From contig NC_092091.1 in NCBI RefSeq assembly GCF_045679555.1, forward strand, positions 67,211,205-67,275,204: a stretch of DNA of 64,000 nt. The letters run 5' to 3'. This document shows, piece by piece, positions 27,185 to 38,039 of this stretch (positions are counted from its first letter, which is position 1; each line of letters starts with the position of its first letter). Below the pieces are notes generated by a model. That model was given only the letters and a program-made list of their open reading frames with translations, ran no database searches and was not told where the DNA came from. Source of the DNA: Salvelinus alpinus. Its lineage: Eukaryota > Chordata > Actinopteri > Salmoniformes > Salmonidae. The translations under genes and the position numbers were made by a program.

Positions 27185-27441
27185 GGTTTGACTATCCTTG
27201 TGGGGACCAGAAGTCCTCACAAGGATAGTAAAACAAGGAAAAAGTGGGATTTTTTTTAGGTTGAGGTGTTAGGTTTAGGGTTACAATTACGGTTAGGGTT
27301 ACAATTAGGGTTAGGGGTTAGGTTTAGGGTTTGGGGGTTAAGGTTAGGGAAAATAGGATTTTGAATGGGAATCAATTGTTTGGTGCCTACAAATATAGTA
27401 AAACAAACGTGTGTGTGTGTGTGGGGGGGGGTTAGGGTTAG
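27185..27441. repeat. Fish interspersed repeat with GGTTAGGGTT runs
   Basis: The left part forms a hairpin: CTATCCTTGTGGGGACC against TCCTCACAAGGATAG. Degenerate GGTTAGGGTTA and TTAGGTTTAGGG words follow at 27268-27350, then a GT tract. I recognise this arrangement from fish genomes but cannot name the family. Confidence 0.6.
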
Positions 27442-27780
27442 ATGAGGTGTATGGAGTATTTGAGGTGTATGGAGTAGTTGGGGTGTATGGAGTAGTTGAG
27501 GTGTATGGAGTAGTTGGGGTGTATGGAGTAGTTGAGGTGTATGGAGTAGTTGAGGTGTATGGAGTAGTTGGGGTGTGTGGAGTAGGTTGGGTATATGGAG
27601 TAGTTGGAGTGTATGGTGTAGTTGGGGTATATGGAGCAGTTGGGGTGTATGGAGCAGTTGGGTTGTATGAGTAGTTGGGGTGTATGTTGTATGGAGTAGT
27701 TGGGTGTATGGAGTAATTGGGGTGTATGAGTAGTTGGGGTGTATGGAGTAGTTGAGGTATATGGAGTAGTAGTTGGGGTG
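27442..27780. repeat. 18-bp minisatellite
   Basis: About 19 imperfect copies of GTATGGAGTAGTTGGGGT, with GAGGT/GGGGT alternation and occasional deletions. The unit is a multiple of three, which explains the periodic Tyr-Gly-Val-Val frame; it is not a gene. Confidence 0.95.
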
Positions 27781-29867
27781 AGCAGAAGGGGAGGGGTGTG
27801 TGAGCTACCAGCTCTCACAGTCTCACGTCAGAATTAGACAAAAATGTGGAAGTTGTTCAAACAAATGTAAGTTTAGGCATTAACTCCAAATGGTTAAGGT
27901 AAGGATTAAGGTTTGGGATAGGCTTAAAACAAAAATATCAAAAACAACTTTCTATTGCTGGATTTGAACTTGCCTTCCTTTGGATGCTTACGCCCATCCT
28001 CCATCCCTGTCCGCAACACCCTAGCAAAACCAAAACCTATGTGAAGGTAACAGTGCTCACTGTTGCCCCTAGTGGCCGGTTTCCATGGACGTCGAATACT
28101 GACTTGTAATCACGGGTGACCTGCCTGGTGTAAGGGGTGTGTGTCTGTATATATACCCGGAAAACCCTGGCACCAGCCACCTTTTGAGGATTTATCAGCC
28201 TGCGACAGTCGCGGCTGGACAGGGGACAGATGTTGCGGTTTACCCCAAGGCTAGGCTACATCCAGCTAGTGTTAGCCTAGCGCTATAGCTAGCTTAGACC
28301 AGGTCACATGGGACAGTACGAATAGAGAGAGAGCAGAAAGTGGAGAAGCCAGGCTCATGCACCCTGAGACAGAAACTCCTCTTTATCCACCTCCCCTATC
28401 CTCCGCTGAAGCACCTGAAATTTCCATTTCGCTAACTGCCACGCCGCTGCAGGGAAGCATTTTAATAAGTCGTATTAATGCCAACTGACAAAATTAGATT
28501 TTTTTAAAAGCAGCGGAACAACGGCAGTTATCAGTAAAGCTAAAGGAAATATAATTAGCTAAGGGGATTTTATTTCCTACAAACTGTGCTACTTATATTA
28601 TATATTATGATATATTATTGTATAGGAGAAAAGATATTAGCTGTGACAGGTGTGATGAGGCCTCCCTGTTCGATTTGTATTGAGTTTAGGCACTATTTAA
28701 TATTTATGTATGTATGTAAATTCATGGGCAGTACTGACTGCGGCCTAGGCGTGGCAAATGTGTTTTGTGCCCATCGATAGATTCCCAAGTAATTAGAAAA
28801 GTGATTATGAATAACACTTACACTAATGAAGTTTAAAAGCCACTTTTGATTGATTCACTTTCCCTACTCTGTTGTTATTCTAACGTAGACATTTGACATA
28901 GATTGCGGAACCGTTGATAGAGCACGATGTCAGAGCTTTGACCTTTAGGTGCAACCCTGGGTGAGGTCATGCTGGCGTTGCCATGGCTACTATCAGCGGA
29001 TTGTCTTGTTGCCAGCATTACCTCAGCGGCCTGGCATTGTTGGGGTCAGAGAACAGACTGTGACCTCGCCATGGTGACAAACCTCTACTCAGAGAACAAA
29101 AACATGACTGCGGCCCGCCACACTCTCTCTCTTCCTCTCTGTATCTCTCTTTCTCTCTCCATGAGTTGACATAGTTTATTGTGTCAAATGATCTGGATGA
29201 ATATGTCATTGTCAAAGAAGGCTTAGTTTCACTTGTTCATCAGGAGTATCATCTGTAAACTTTGTAATTACGACTTTCACAGATGTCTAACAGATTGCCT
29301 GATAAGATATAGGCTAAAGGCTACTAAAGTATATTTCATGTTTTATGGTGTAGATATAAAGTATGTTTTGATGTTTTAATATGTAATTACATGCAGTATA
29401 GTCTCAACAGCAGGAAAAGAAACAATCTGGCTTCAGACTGACTGTACAGTACGAATAGGATGGAAGCAACAGTGAACATTTAACCCCTCGTTTCCAACTA
29501 TGCTGTGACCATGCTGGTCGTGGGTGGAGGGAGAGGTGGGCAGTCAACACCTGGTCCCCTGTTATGAGTGCTCAGTTGCTGGTGCAGGTGAGGCACACAC
29601 CCCAGCTGTCCACACACACACACACACACAGATATTCACACATGCCTGCGCCTGTACTGGTGTCAGACACCCTATGGTTTAGTCCCTTTCAACACAACAC
29701 AGGAGTGGAGAGGCTGGAGGTACACTAGAGTTCAACCTACTGCCATGCACATGCACTATGTACTGTGAATTATCACTAACCTTGGATTTCCTCAACAGAA
29801 CCTTTTAGACAATAACACACGTTTCCATATGTGACGTTCGGCCTATACACACACTGTATGACAGATA
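27781..29867. other. Intergenic upstream of znf827
   Basis: 27840-28060 resembles a dispersed repeat (GGTTAAGGTAAGGATTAAGG, GATGCTTACGCCCATCCTCC). 28380-28570 is a non-repetitive AT-rich block with several TAATTA-type words, a conserved-element candidate. A TATATATA at 28149-28156 has no supporting exon. Confidence 0.4.
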
Positions 29868-30083
29868 GGGCGGCAGGTAGCCTAGCAGTTAGAGCGTTTG
29901 AGCTAGTAACGGAAAGGTCGCTGGTTTGAATACCCGAGGTGACAAGGTGACAAATCTGCCGATGTGCCCTTGAGCAAGGCACTTAACCCTAATTTTCTTC
30001 AGGTCTGACCGTACTACCAAGGCTGAACCTGTAAAACAACACATTTCACTGCACTTATTCGGTGTATTTGACAATAAAAAATA
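29868..30083 (+). mobile_element. tRNA-derived SINE (salmonid HpaI-like)
   Basis: The head GGCGGCAGGTAGCCTAGCAG and TTAGAGCG contain an A box. GGTTTGAATACC is the B box. It is followed by the characteristic CTTGAGCAAGGCACTTAACC body and an ACATTTCACTGCACTTATTC tail ending in ATAAAAAATA. The HpaI name is from memory. Confidence 0.85.
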
Positions 30084-30408
30084 TTTTTTGAAAATACATT
30101 TTCACAATAGAATATACTCATTCCTTAGGCCTCTTTCTTGTAGTTCTAATGTGGTCATGTGACTCGCATGAGTTCTCTACATATGTCTACTGATTACTGT
30201 TACTTGACTAGGACTTGTCCCGCTTCTGTCTGGACCTTTATGATAGATAATAGACATTTTAATCATGTTATGCTCTTTCCTAATTAGAAAAATGCAAAGT
30301 GGCCGTGTCACCTGTGGACATGATACAGGCAGTCCAGCCAGGAGGGCTAATTTGGGCTTCTGCTAATTGCCACGGTAACGAGCCTCCTGCGCCTCTCATA
30401 ATCTGCAT

Positions 30409-30524
30409 CTCAAATGGCACCCTGTTTCCTATAGAGTGCACTACTTTTTGACCAGAGCCATATGAGCCCTATTGGCTCTGGTCAAAAGTAGCGCACTCTA
30501 TAGGGAATAGGGTGCCATTTAGGA
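30409..30524. mobile_element. Palindromic CAAATGGCACCC-type MITE, copy 4
   Basis: TCAAATGGCACCCTGTTTCC pairs with GAATAGGGTGCCATTTAGGA. Long inner arms GCACTACTTTTTGACCAGAG and CTGGTCAAAAGTAGCGCAC also pair. Confidence 0.88.
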
Positions 30525-31480
30525 CTATTCTCTCAGAGGGAGGAGGTGGCAAGGGATGGAGGGATGGCAGGATGGAGGGATGAAGACACAGCTCTCCTCA
30601 CACACCGAGAGGTGTGAAAGAATGTGCCGGGCCAAGTGAACACAGCCTGCAGGAGTCCAGCAGCAGGAAGAGAGACGGGACAGGCTGCGCTGTGAAAAAC
30701 TCACCCCAACGCCACCACCGCGAGGGAGAGGAATGGAGATTTCGATTTTCAACGTTGTTATTAAATGTATATGATATGACCCAACGTGGAAATGCAACAA
30801 ATGAAGGGTAAAACATGTAGTAATTTAGATGACATGATTTACAGAGGGATACGTTGGGGGTGAACTCAACTCTTAGGTAAACGCCATTGCTGTTACATGT
30901 ACAATGAGACACAAAACACAACGTGGAAATGCAATAAAGTGTTGTTTTCTACTTTAGCTAATTCTTTTTTTTTCCCACAGAGGAGAGTTACACTATTGCT
31001 GAGACCAGAGGAAGTTATAGCAGTAGTTATTTACAGTTCATGTGACATACGGCATTGAAAAAAATAAGAACAATAGCAAGAAATGAAATGTGTGCATCTG
31101 TAGCCTAATGAATATGGAGGTTATGCAAGAGTGAAAATGAAAGGGTTCATTTCAAATGTATGTTTCATGCAAATTAATCATAATTATTTATTTGGGAAAA
31201 CTGGGGATTTCCATTGGGCTTCTGAATTACTATTCAATCCATAATTTCATCAATTCAGGAAATGTACATTTCCCATTTTGAAAATATATTTATAATGTAT
31301 GTGTAATATAAATAAAAAATGAAATGCAATCAATATGAAAAATACTGTACTGATACTGTATTTCAGTATCTTTGCCTTATTTATTATTTATAGAAGTGAT
31401 CAAATAAATGTTAAAAAATATGTAGGGGTTTTGCAGTCAGCAATACACCCTGTAAGCTTGGGGGCACCTTGTCCGTTTCT
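30525..31480. other. Intergenic immediately upstream of znf827
   Basis: Unique, becoming AT-rich at 31100-31420. No transposon ends seen. Likely to include distal promoter sequence. Confidence 0.4.
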
Positions 31481-31826
31481 ACGCTGCTATCGCGGGCGAG
31501 CTCCTCTAGAGCGTGTGTGCGAGCTAGTGTGTGTGAGCGTGTGTGTGTCTGCTCTGCTGTTGCTGCCCTTTGATCCCTGCATTAGTGTTAGTTAGGGGCT
31601 CGGAGACACACTTACACAGAGAGCAGCCATAGTCAAGACACGGCAACAACAACAGCACAGAACCCTCCTCCTCCCGTGGTCCTATACCCAACAATACACT
31701 TTAAACCGCGAGGACAAGCCAGGTATACAGTCCCTGCCATCACTCTCGCCTACAATCTCAATGGGAAAAAACCTTTTTTCTTCTTATCCCTAAAACAAGG
31801 AGGAGAATGTGACAAAAAGGGGGAAA
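31481..31826 (+). promoter_or_regulatory. znf827: znf827 promoter-proximal region and 5' UTR
   Basis: GC content and CpG density rise at about 31470-31520, consistent with a CpG-type promoter, but the transcription start is not visible. The leader has two upstream ORFs. One at 31761-31793 encodes 10 residues. The second is a minimal ATG-TGA at 31807-31812, 14 bases before the main ATG. Both end before the main start, so translation of znf827 would need leaky scanning or reinitiation. Confidence 0.5.
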
Positions 31827-31869
31827 ATGCCAAGGAGGAAGCAGGAGCAACCCAAACGCCTGCCTTCAC
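31827..31869 (+). CDS. znf827: znf827 first coding exon, NuRD-recruitment motif
   Basis: ATG at 31827 (A at -3) opens MPRRKQEQPKRLPS plus one base of the next codon, followed by a strong donor C|GTAAGT at 31870. The residues match the N terminus of ZNF827. The RRKQ core is the same class of short basic motif that in FOG-1, SALL and BCL11 family proteins binds RBBP4/7 and recruits the NuRD co-repressor complex. Only 43 coding bases are here; the next exon starts 27 kb downstream in matching phase and gives His15-Val16, as in human. No alternative in-frame ATG upstream remains open. Confidence 0.93.
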
Positions 31870-33441
31870 GTAAGTCGTTTGCTGGTTTTGTGCAATTTTA
31901 ATGGGTCTTCGTGTGTTTTGCGCAGTAGTTTAGGGTTAAAGAGGTGAAACAGACAAAGACACGGCGTAGGTTATTTCTCCTTTTTTAGGTCTGAGCAAGG
32001 CAGCCATGTTGTTGGCGATGAGTAACGTTAGCTAGCCAGCGAGTGCATGATCTGTACGTGGCTTTAATCGAGTATAATCGATAAAGGTCCCCTTTCCCCT
32101 AAAGGTTGCGGTCAGATAGCTTGTGTATCGGTTGTATATGGTATAATGTCTGAGCGTTTTCGTTTATCTGTTGGTGCGAGCGAGTCTCTTTCGGGGGAGA
32201 AAGGGGAGGATCTGAGAATCTGGCCGCAATAAAATGAAGGGTCAGTCGGATCAGACAAGCCAGACTCGGGGCTAACCATGCCTCCGTGTTCCTAGTAATA
32301 GCGCTTTCTAGCAACGCTCGGTAGCTAACTTCAAATTTCTGTTAATATAAACGTCTAACTTTCTCTCTCACCACTCAAAACGGGTGTATTGGTTCCCTCG
32401 GTAGGCGCTCGCTCTGTTTTTACGTCGAGTTCTTGAAAGTCTGGAGATCATTTTTTTTGAAGCAGAGGTATTTTCTTCCGCCCAGTTCAGCGAGGTTCAT
32501 GTCTGCATGCAGGCTATGTCAAAGCCATGGTCGGTCACCTGAAGTTCAGTTTTTTTTCCTTCCCTTTGCAGCCATTCATTGCAGACAGACTACGATCAAT
32601 AACGCGGGCTAGAGACGAGAAATGGCACTTTCCCCATTTCTCGTTATGTCGTTACTCCGAATGTACATCAGAATGTGCGATTTTGGTATATATATTGTTC
32701 ATTTGACCCTGTGTAGCTTGGATGTTTAGATTGTGCTTTTATCAGTCCAATAATGAAAAGCTGCAACGACACACTTCGGCCGCTAGAGGATGACTTCTAG
32801 GTAGAATGTGTGGATAAAATGATCACAGAGGAATTGGCTTAGTGTGGCAATTTCCCCTGCTGTAGTGCAATGTCCTGAAGACCTGCGTAAGAACATGGCT
32901 TAATGAGTTATATTGGTATGCAAATGTAATTAATCTCATAAATCAATGATGACTTAATGAATGTACCATAATGACACAGTGTAGTCTTTCTTAAATGTCA
33001 AACAATGCAACTGTTCAGTGCTATTACTAGCTGTGATCAAAAGGGGATTTGTATACTTTGTTGTATAAAGTATACAAAATGTGAAAACAGTGCAGTAAAT
33101 ATCAAATTAGCGTTTGTAGTGCCATAGTGTGAGCTATTCGTGTCCTCTTTCCACGTGTGAGTATTTAGGCTACTACAAACGTCCACATATCCAGTCCCGG
33201 AGTCATAAAACATCCCCAAAATAAGACCGTTCTCTCCTCATCCACTGATACAGCGCTCGGGTGTTTGACCCAGAGTTGAACTTGGGAAATTGTGTCGGTT
33301 GGCTGGGTGAGAGAGCAGTAGTGAGAGAGTGATATTTGGACAGTAAGCTCTCACTCACATGTTACTGACGGCGAATGTACGTACCTACAAACGCCGCTGG
33401 AGTGGACGGAGCAGGTCATGCTCTGTAGCGTATAATGACAT
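31870..33441 (+). other. znf827 intron 1, proximal part
   Basis: Unique sequence without recognised repeats, including the CpG-rich 31900-32480 region adjoining the promoter. It could contain first-intron regulatory elements; none is provable here. Confidence 0.4.
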
Positions 33442-33600
33442 CAGTGGAGGCTGGTGGGAGAAGCTATAGGAGGACGGGCTCATTGTAATGGCTGCAATGG
33501 AATAAATAGAATGGTCAAACGTGGTTTCCATGTGTTTGATTCCATTCCAGCCATTACAATGAACCTGTCCTCCTATAGCACCTCCCGCCAGCCTCCACTG
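33442..33600. mobile_element. Palindromic hAT-type MITE, CAGTGGAGGCTGG family
   Basis: Starts CAGTGGAGGCTGGTGGGAG and ends GCCAGCCTCCACTG, with long inverted arms (TATAGGAGGACGGGCTCATT against the inverse of CAATGAACCTGTCCTCCTATA). Flanking octamers AATGACAT and ACTGACGC match at 5/8, so any target duplication has decayed. Confidence 0.88.
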
Positions 33601-35734
33601 ACTGACGCACCATACAGTACCCTGGGGCTCCAACTATTTAGTTCTATTATATGGGTTAGGTCACATGGCCCTCCATGAAATTAGTTTTACGAGTGTCTGT
33701 GGGTTTTCGCTCATCCTTTGTAGTTGATTAAGGAATGAAGGTCACTGATTAGTAAGGGACTCCCCTCACCTGGTTGTCTAGGTCTTCACCGAAAGGAAAA
33801 ACCAGCAGACACTAGGCCCTCCATGGAATGAGTTTGACACTCCTGGATTAATTAATGTTATAAACATGTTACATCATGTAATAGCCTATTGTATGCATCA
33901 ATTACAGGATTTCATATAATAACAAAGAGAAAGCCTTTTCTCTTTAAGAAGTTGTGGCCAATATTTTACTTCTCACACTATTCAATCACAAAAATGATAC
34001 AGGACAACCTTTTATTTATTTATTCTGTATAGGTTTTCCTCCCACACTGACTGGAAGTCAGTGCCACTTCACCTCATTGGCCGACTGTCTGTTTGTTTTC
34101 ATTGTTCAGCTAACAACACCTACACCGATTGGTCACGTGCCAGAAACAAGCACAATATTGAAGTTCAGATGTCTGCATCTGTACTGAGGCCCTGTGGTGA
34201 AAAGAGCACGATTACACATTGCCTTTAAACTACTAAAGGTGCTTTATCTTAGCCCAGACACATGCAGGTCTAGATATTTGGGGTTGTGTACTCTGCTTTG
34301 TGCTCTGTGCAGGCCAAGCGTCATGCTGTGTATATTAGCATACATGGCATGTGAGAGAGGGCACACACACGTACACACACATACTCTCAAGCTGGCCATG
34401 GAGGTCACAGTACAGTGCAGCGCCCTCACTCAGACAAGTAAACATGACCTTTGGCGCACAATGAAAACGGCCACTCGTTATGATTTTGGTACGCGCATGA
34501 TTATCTATGTTGAATTCTATTGGCCGATTACTTACTGTAAATATTGACGGTAAAATTATCACTTGGATAAAGCAAAGAGATTTTTACATGTAAAAGTAGT
34601 ACCCTGTTATTTACGTGTAGATTATGCTGGAGGTCGGTTTTGAAATATTGTCAACGCAAGCAGCATTCTTTCAGGCCCAGAGGTTTCTAGGTCATTGGTC
34701 ATACTTATGTTATGTCACCAAATATTAGTTCTTAAACCTCTCTCTACTCTTGATAATTTCGCAACCATTCTGAATTAGCTTTATGCTATAGGGCCTATCT
34801 CCTGAATAAATGTTGAAGTAGGCTTTAACTCAAGATATGGATACGAATTGTAAGCTAAAAATAAATGAGAGAGAGAGATACCCGATCATGAATGGCAAAA
34901 GGTCAGGGGCACTGGGAGAGCGAGCGAGAGAGGGAGACATTTTCTCCTCTCCCTGTCTCCTCCTCTGCTGGTTCCTCAGGTTATCTGCATTTGAAATGGA
35001 GGGATTTTAGCCCCTGCCTCTACCCGACCGACCGAGTGCTCTTCTGCTTTCCTCCTCACCACCAGCCAATGGCTGGGTGGTTCTGTACCTTACTGTAATG
35101 GCGGGTCACTGGCGCCCTTCCACTTTCTATGATTATAATGACCTTGGCGGGGCCGGGGCTTGAAAACATTGGATTAAGGGGAAAGGAAAATGAGGGGAGG
35201 TTTCCATTTTGCTCTTGGCATCAAATTTGTGGGGAATTTCTGCCAAGAATCCCCCTCCGCCACTTTCCACCCCCCACCACCCCTCAACTTGACGGGGCGC
35301 GGGCTCTCATGGGCCGCGGTGTCTGCCGACTGGAGCTGGAGCGAATAATGATACACAGGCTTTCACTTAGAAATGAATTAAAGGGCAGGAGGAAGGTGGT
35401 GGGATGCCTCCTTCAGCATACGCTTACATAGAGCGGAGTTTGAGACCCGCCGCGTTCAACACCATTCAGATTCAGTGGCTAGGCCTAAAACTGTCCCCAT
35501 TCAGTCTCTCAGTGACTTGATGGAGAATTGAATGGATAGTAATTGGGAGGCCGCTACAGCGGTTGATCTTAAATGAAAGTTGGTGGGGTAAGTTAACTTT
35601 ATAATGGGCCTGGTTCTAGAGAAGCTTCTGGGGTTTGATCAATACACATTTAAAATGTGTTGTTGCTTTCTGCATCAAACAGGTAGGCTGGCTGGCAATA
35701 CCAAGGCCAGCAGGTATTGTCAGGATTCCAATGG
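33601..35734 (+). other. znf827 intron 1, unique stretch
   Basis: No transposon ends recognised. 34880-35440 is balanced in composition and could contain conserved non-coding sequence. Confidence 0.35.
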
Positions 35735-35742
35735 GCATCCAC

Positions 35743-36379
35743 TAAGGTTGGGCGGTATGCAGATTTTCATACTGTCATACCGTTTCTGTAGCAACCGTTA
35801 CCGAGTCAAAATATATAGGCAGCTTATGGTAGAGCAAATTAACATTCAATTCTCTGGCAACAGCTCTAGTGGACATTCCTGCAGTCAGCATTCCAATTGC
35901 ACGCTCCCACAAAATGTGAGACATCTGTGGCATTGTGTTGTATGACAAAACGTCACATTTTAAAGTTGTATTTTATTGTCCCCGGCACAAGGTGCACCTG
36001 TGTAATGATCATGTTGTTTAACCAGCTTCTTGATATGTCAGGTGGATGGATTATCTTGGGAAAGGAGAAATTCTCACTAACAGGGATGTAAACAAATTTG
36101 TGCACAACATTTGAGAGAAATAAGCTTTTTGTGCACATGGAACTTTTCTTTAATTTTTATTTCAGCTCATGAACATCGAACCAACACATTACGCATTCAT
36201 ATTTTTGTTCAGTGCATATTTAACTTTCCGTTATAAACAGTGGCGTAGCATGCATCCCCCCAACCCTCAAACATTTAAAAAAAGATATATTCGTAATTTT
36301 GTTTTAGGTATTGAAAATCATTCGGCGGTATTTCAAAATACCCCAGTGTACGGTATAAATGGTATATCGCCCAAGCCTA
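35743..36379 (+). mobile_element. hAT-like element with nested Tc1 fragment
   Basis: Starts TAAGGTTGGGCGGTAT and ends ATATCGCCCAAGCCTA, imperfect inverted termini. It is flanked by a perfect 8-bp duplication GCATCCAC (35735-35742 and 36380-36387). The interior is mostly a Tc1-like fragment. The same terminal family is at 38040-39544. Confidence 0.9.
35816..36218 (-). mobile_element. Tc1-like transposon 5' fragment, nested
   Basis: Read on the minus strand it begins with an altered TGAACAAAAATAT terminus and continues through AAAAAGCTTATTTCTCTCAA, GGTGCACCTTGTGCC and GCTGTTGCC-type sequence, the order of a salmonid Tc1-like element as I recall it. It breaks off inside the transposase coding region and has no intact frame. 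Confidence 0.8.
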
Positions 36380-36387
36380 GCATCCAC

Positions 36388-38031
36388 TGAGAATCCCTCC
36401 AATTCATTCAGAATGCTCTTTTGAATCAAGGTTGTCAATGAGGTGACACTTCATTTAATTTCCAGTGCCCTGAGTAATTACAAAAACATGTCTGATAAGC
36501 AACTCGCTTCACAATAACTTCAGGGGGCTACTTGTGAGTAATTAACTCTGTTTTGGACACACTTTTCATCAAGTGTCAAACTCACTAGAGGTACTAAGCA
36601 GGTAATTTAAGATAGGATTTCTTTATTCCCAACAAAAGGGACTCAGGGAAGCATAATATGCAAATCTCCTAAAGTAATTATTTAGGGATGTCCATTGCCT
36701 TCCCCCATAATACTTATTCAGTTAGGCTTAATTAGAGCGGTTTCTTGACAAAGATCCAGGGATGACTTCCCCACCTGATTGTCGGCCATGACACTTGATC
36801 TGGTCCCTCTCGAACGACATCTTCAGCGTGCCCTCTGTATTTTACATTGACCTAATTTAACAGAACAAATGAAAGGTCCACCATGTCCACTAGGAGGCCT
36901 AAAAATAAATCACAAAGTTACCGGCAATCTGTTCCACACAGTACCTACCTGGTCTCAATCAATCCCCCCCTTCCTACTCCTCCGTGTGGAATGGAAGTGC
37001 CTTAGCCTTGGTAACGATTTTCTCCATGTTGACAAGCCACAACAGGGAGATGTACAGCTTCGGAGAGCAGCCCTTTGGCTAGGACGTAGCCCCGGCACTG
37101 AGTAATACCAATCTCACAGGAGTAGCACAGGCTCTCAGTTGGCCGCAGTTCATAAGGAACTGCGAACAGCTCGCTGGTGCAGCTGGGAAAGACAGAGGGG
37201 AAGAGAGAGGGAGAGTACTGGTGGTGGTGGAGGAGGTGGTGGGGAAGCTGCTAAGAGCTCTGGGCGGTTTTCTCTGTTGTACCACACAAAGTGCATCTAG
37301 GGCCCTGCAGGACAGGCCTTTAACAGGCGTGAGGGATGTAGAGATATAGAGAACGAGAGAGAGGAGGGAGGTCTGGGGAGCAGGAAGCTCTAGTCGGCCA
37401 GTCGTGCCAGACTGCTGCCTCTGCTTCTAAACAGGGATGTGATTTATTATCGAGGCTCATTTCACTCTTAAAAGAGAGATGGAAATGACATCGCAGAGAA
37501 TTAGAGAGGTCTCCTCAATTGTCTCTGAGAAGAAAGCCATAGCTGTAGGCGTGGGGATATTTCGGAGCATGTGGTACGCGTCTAACTGGTGCGTGAAATC
37601 AGAGGAGGGTTTTTGCTTAGGTTGGCATAGATTTTTCTTTCCTTTGGTGGTGAGGCCTTTTTAGTTTAGATAGTGGATACTGATTCGGTCACTGCGTTTG
37701 ATGGCCCTTGCCAAGGGGCCGGTCTTGGTTGCCCTGTATAACCAAATAACTGCACTCCACTCTCTGTGTTGCCAGGTTTGAAATACATGGTCATTTTATG
37801 TAGCTCTACTGTCTTGATGTATGTTGTTGTTAGGGGGGCTTAAAATGGCTCTCGTCCAACACGCTGATCTTGGCGCCCTGGCGGAGAGCACTCTAGCACG
37901 GCGGAGTGCTAATGTCATGACCTCACTTCCTGTGTGGGTGGAAGAGAGGCCAGGAGGCCCCCACACTTGCCAGGCTCTTGTTAGCCTTTGGCAGCAGCAG
38001 CCAGGCAAACTCTGTCCCCTCTGGTCTGGAA
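36388..38031 (+). other. znf827 intron 1, unique stretch
   Basis: 36400-36850 is AT-rich, non-repetitive and has several homeobox-type words (TTAATT, TAATTA): a conserved-element candidate. A GGTGGTGGAGG stretch lies at 37215-37245. Confidence 0.4.
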
Positions 38032-38039
38032 GTCAGTAC

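Noticed and set aside
27268-27350. Interstitial telomere block
   Set aside because: The GGTTAGGGTT words are degenerate and belong to a dispersed fish repeat, unlike the ordered array at 8517-12127.
28149-28156. TATATATA as a promoter for an unannotated gene
   Set aside because: No exon, start codon context or coding sequence follows; AT runs of this kind are frequent here.
31676-31873. 65-codon frame overlapping the znf827 start
   Set aside because: It opens with GTG, not ATG, and lies in the leader in a different frame; the conserved MPRRKQ start at 31827 and its splice donor explain the region.
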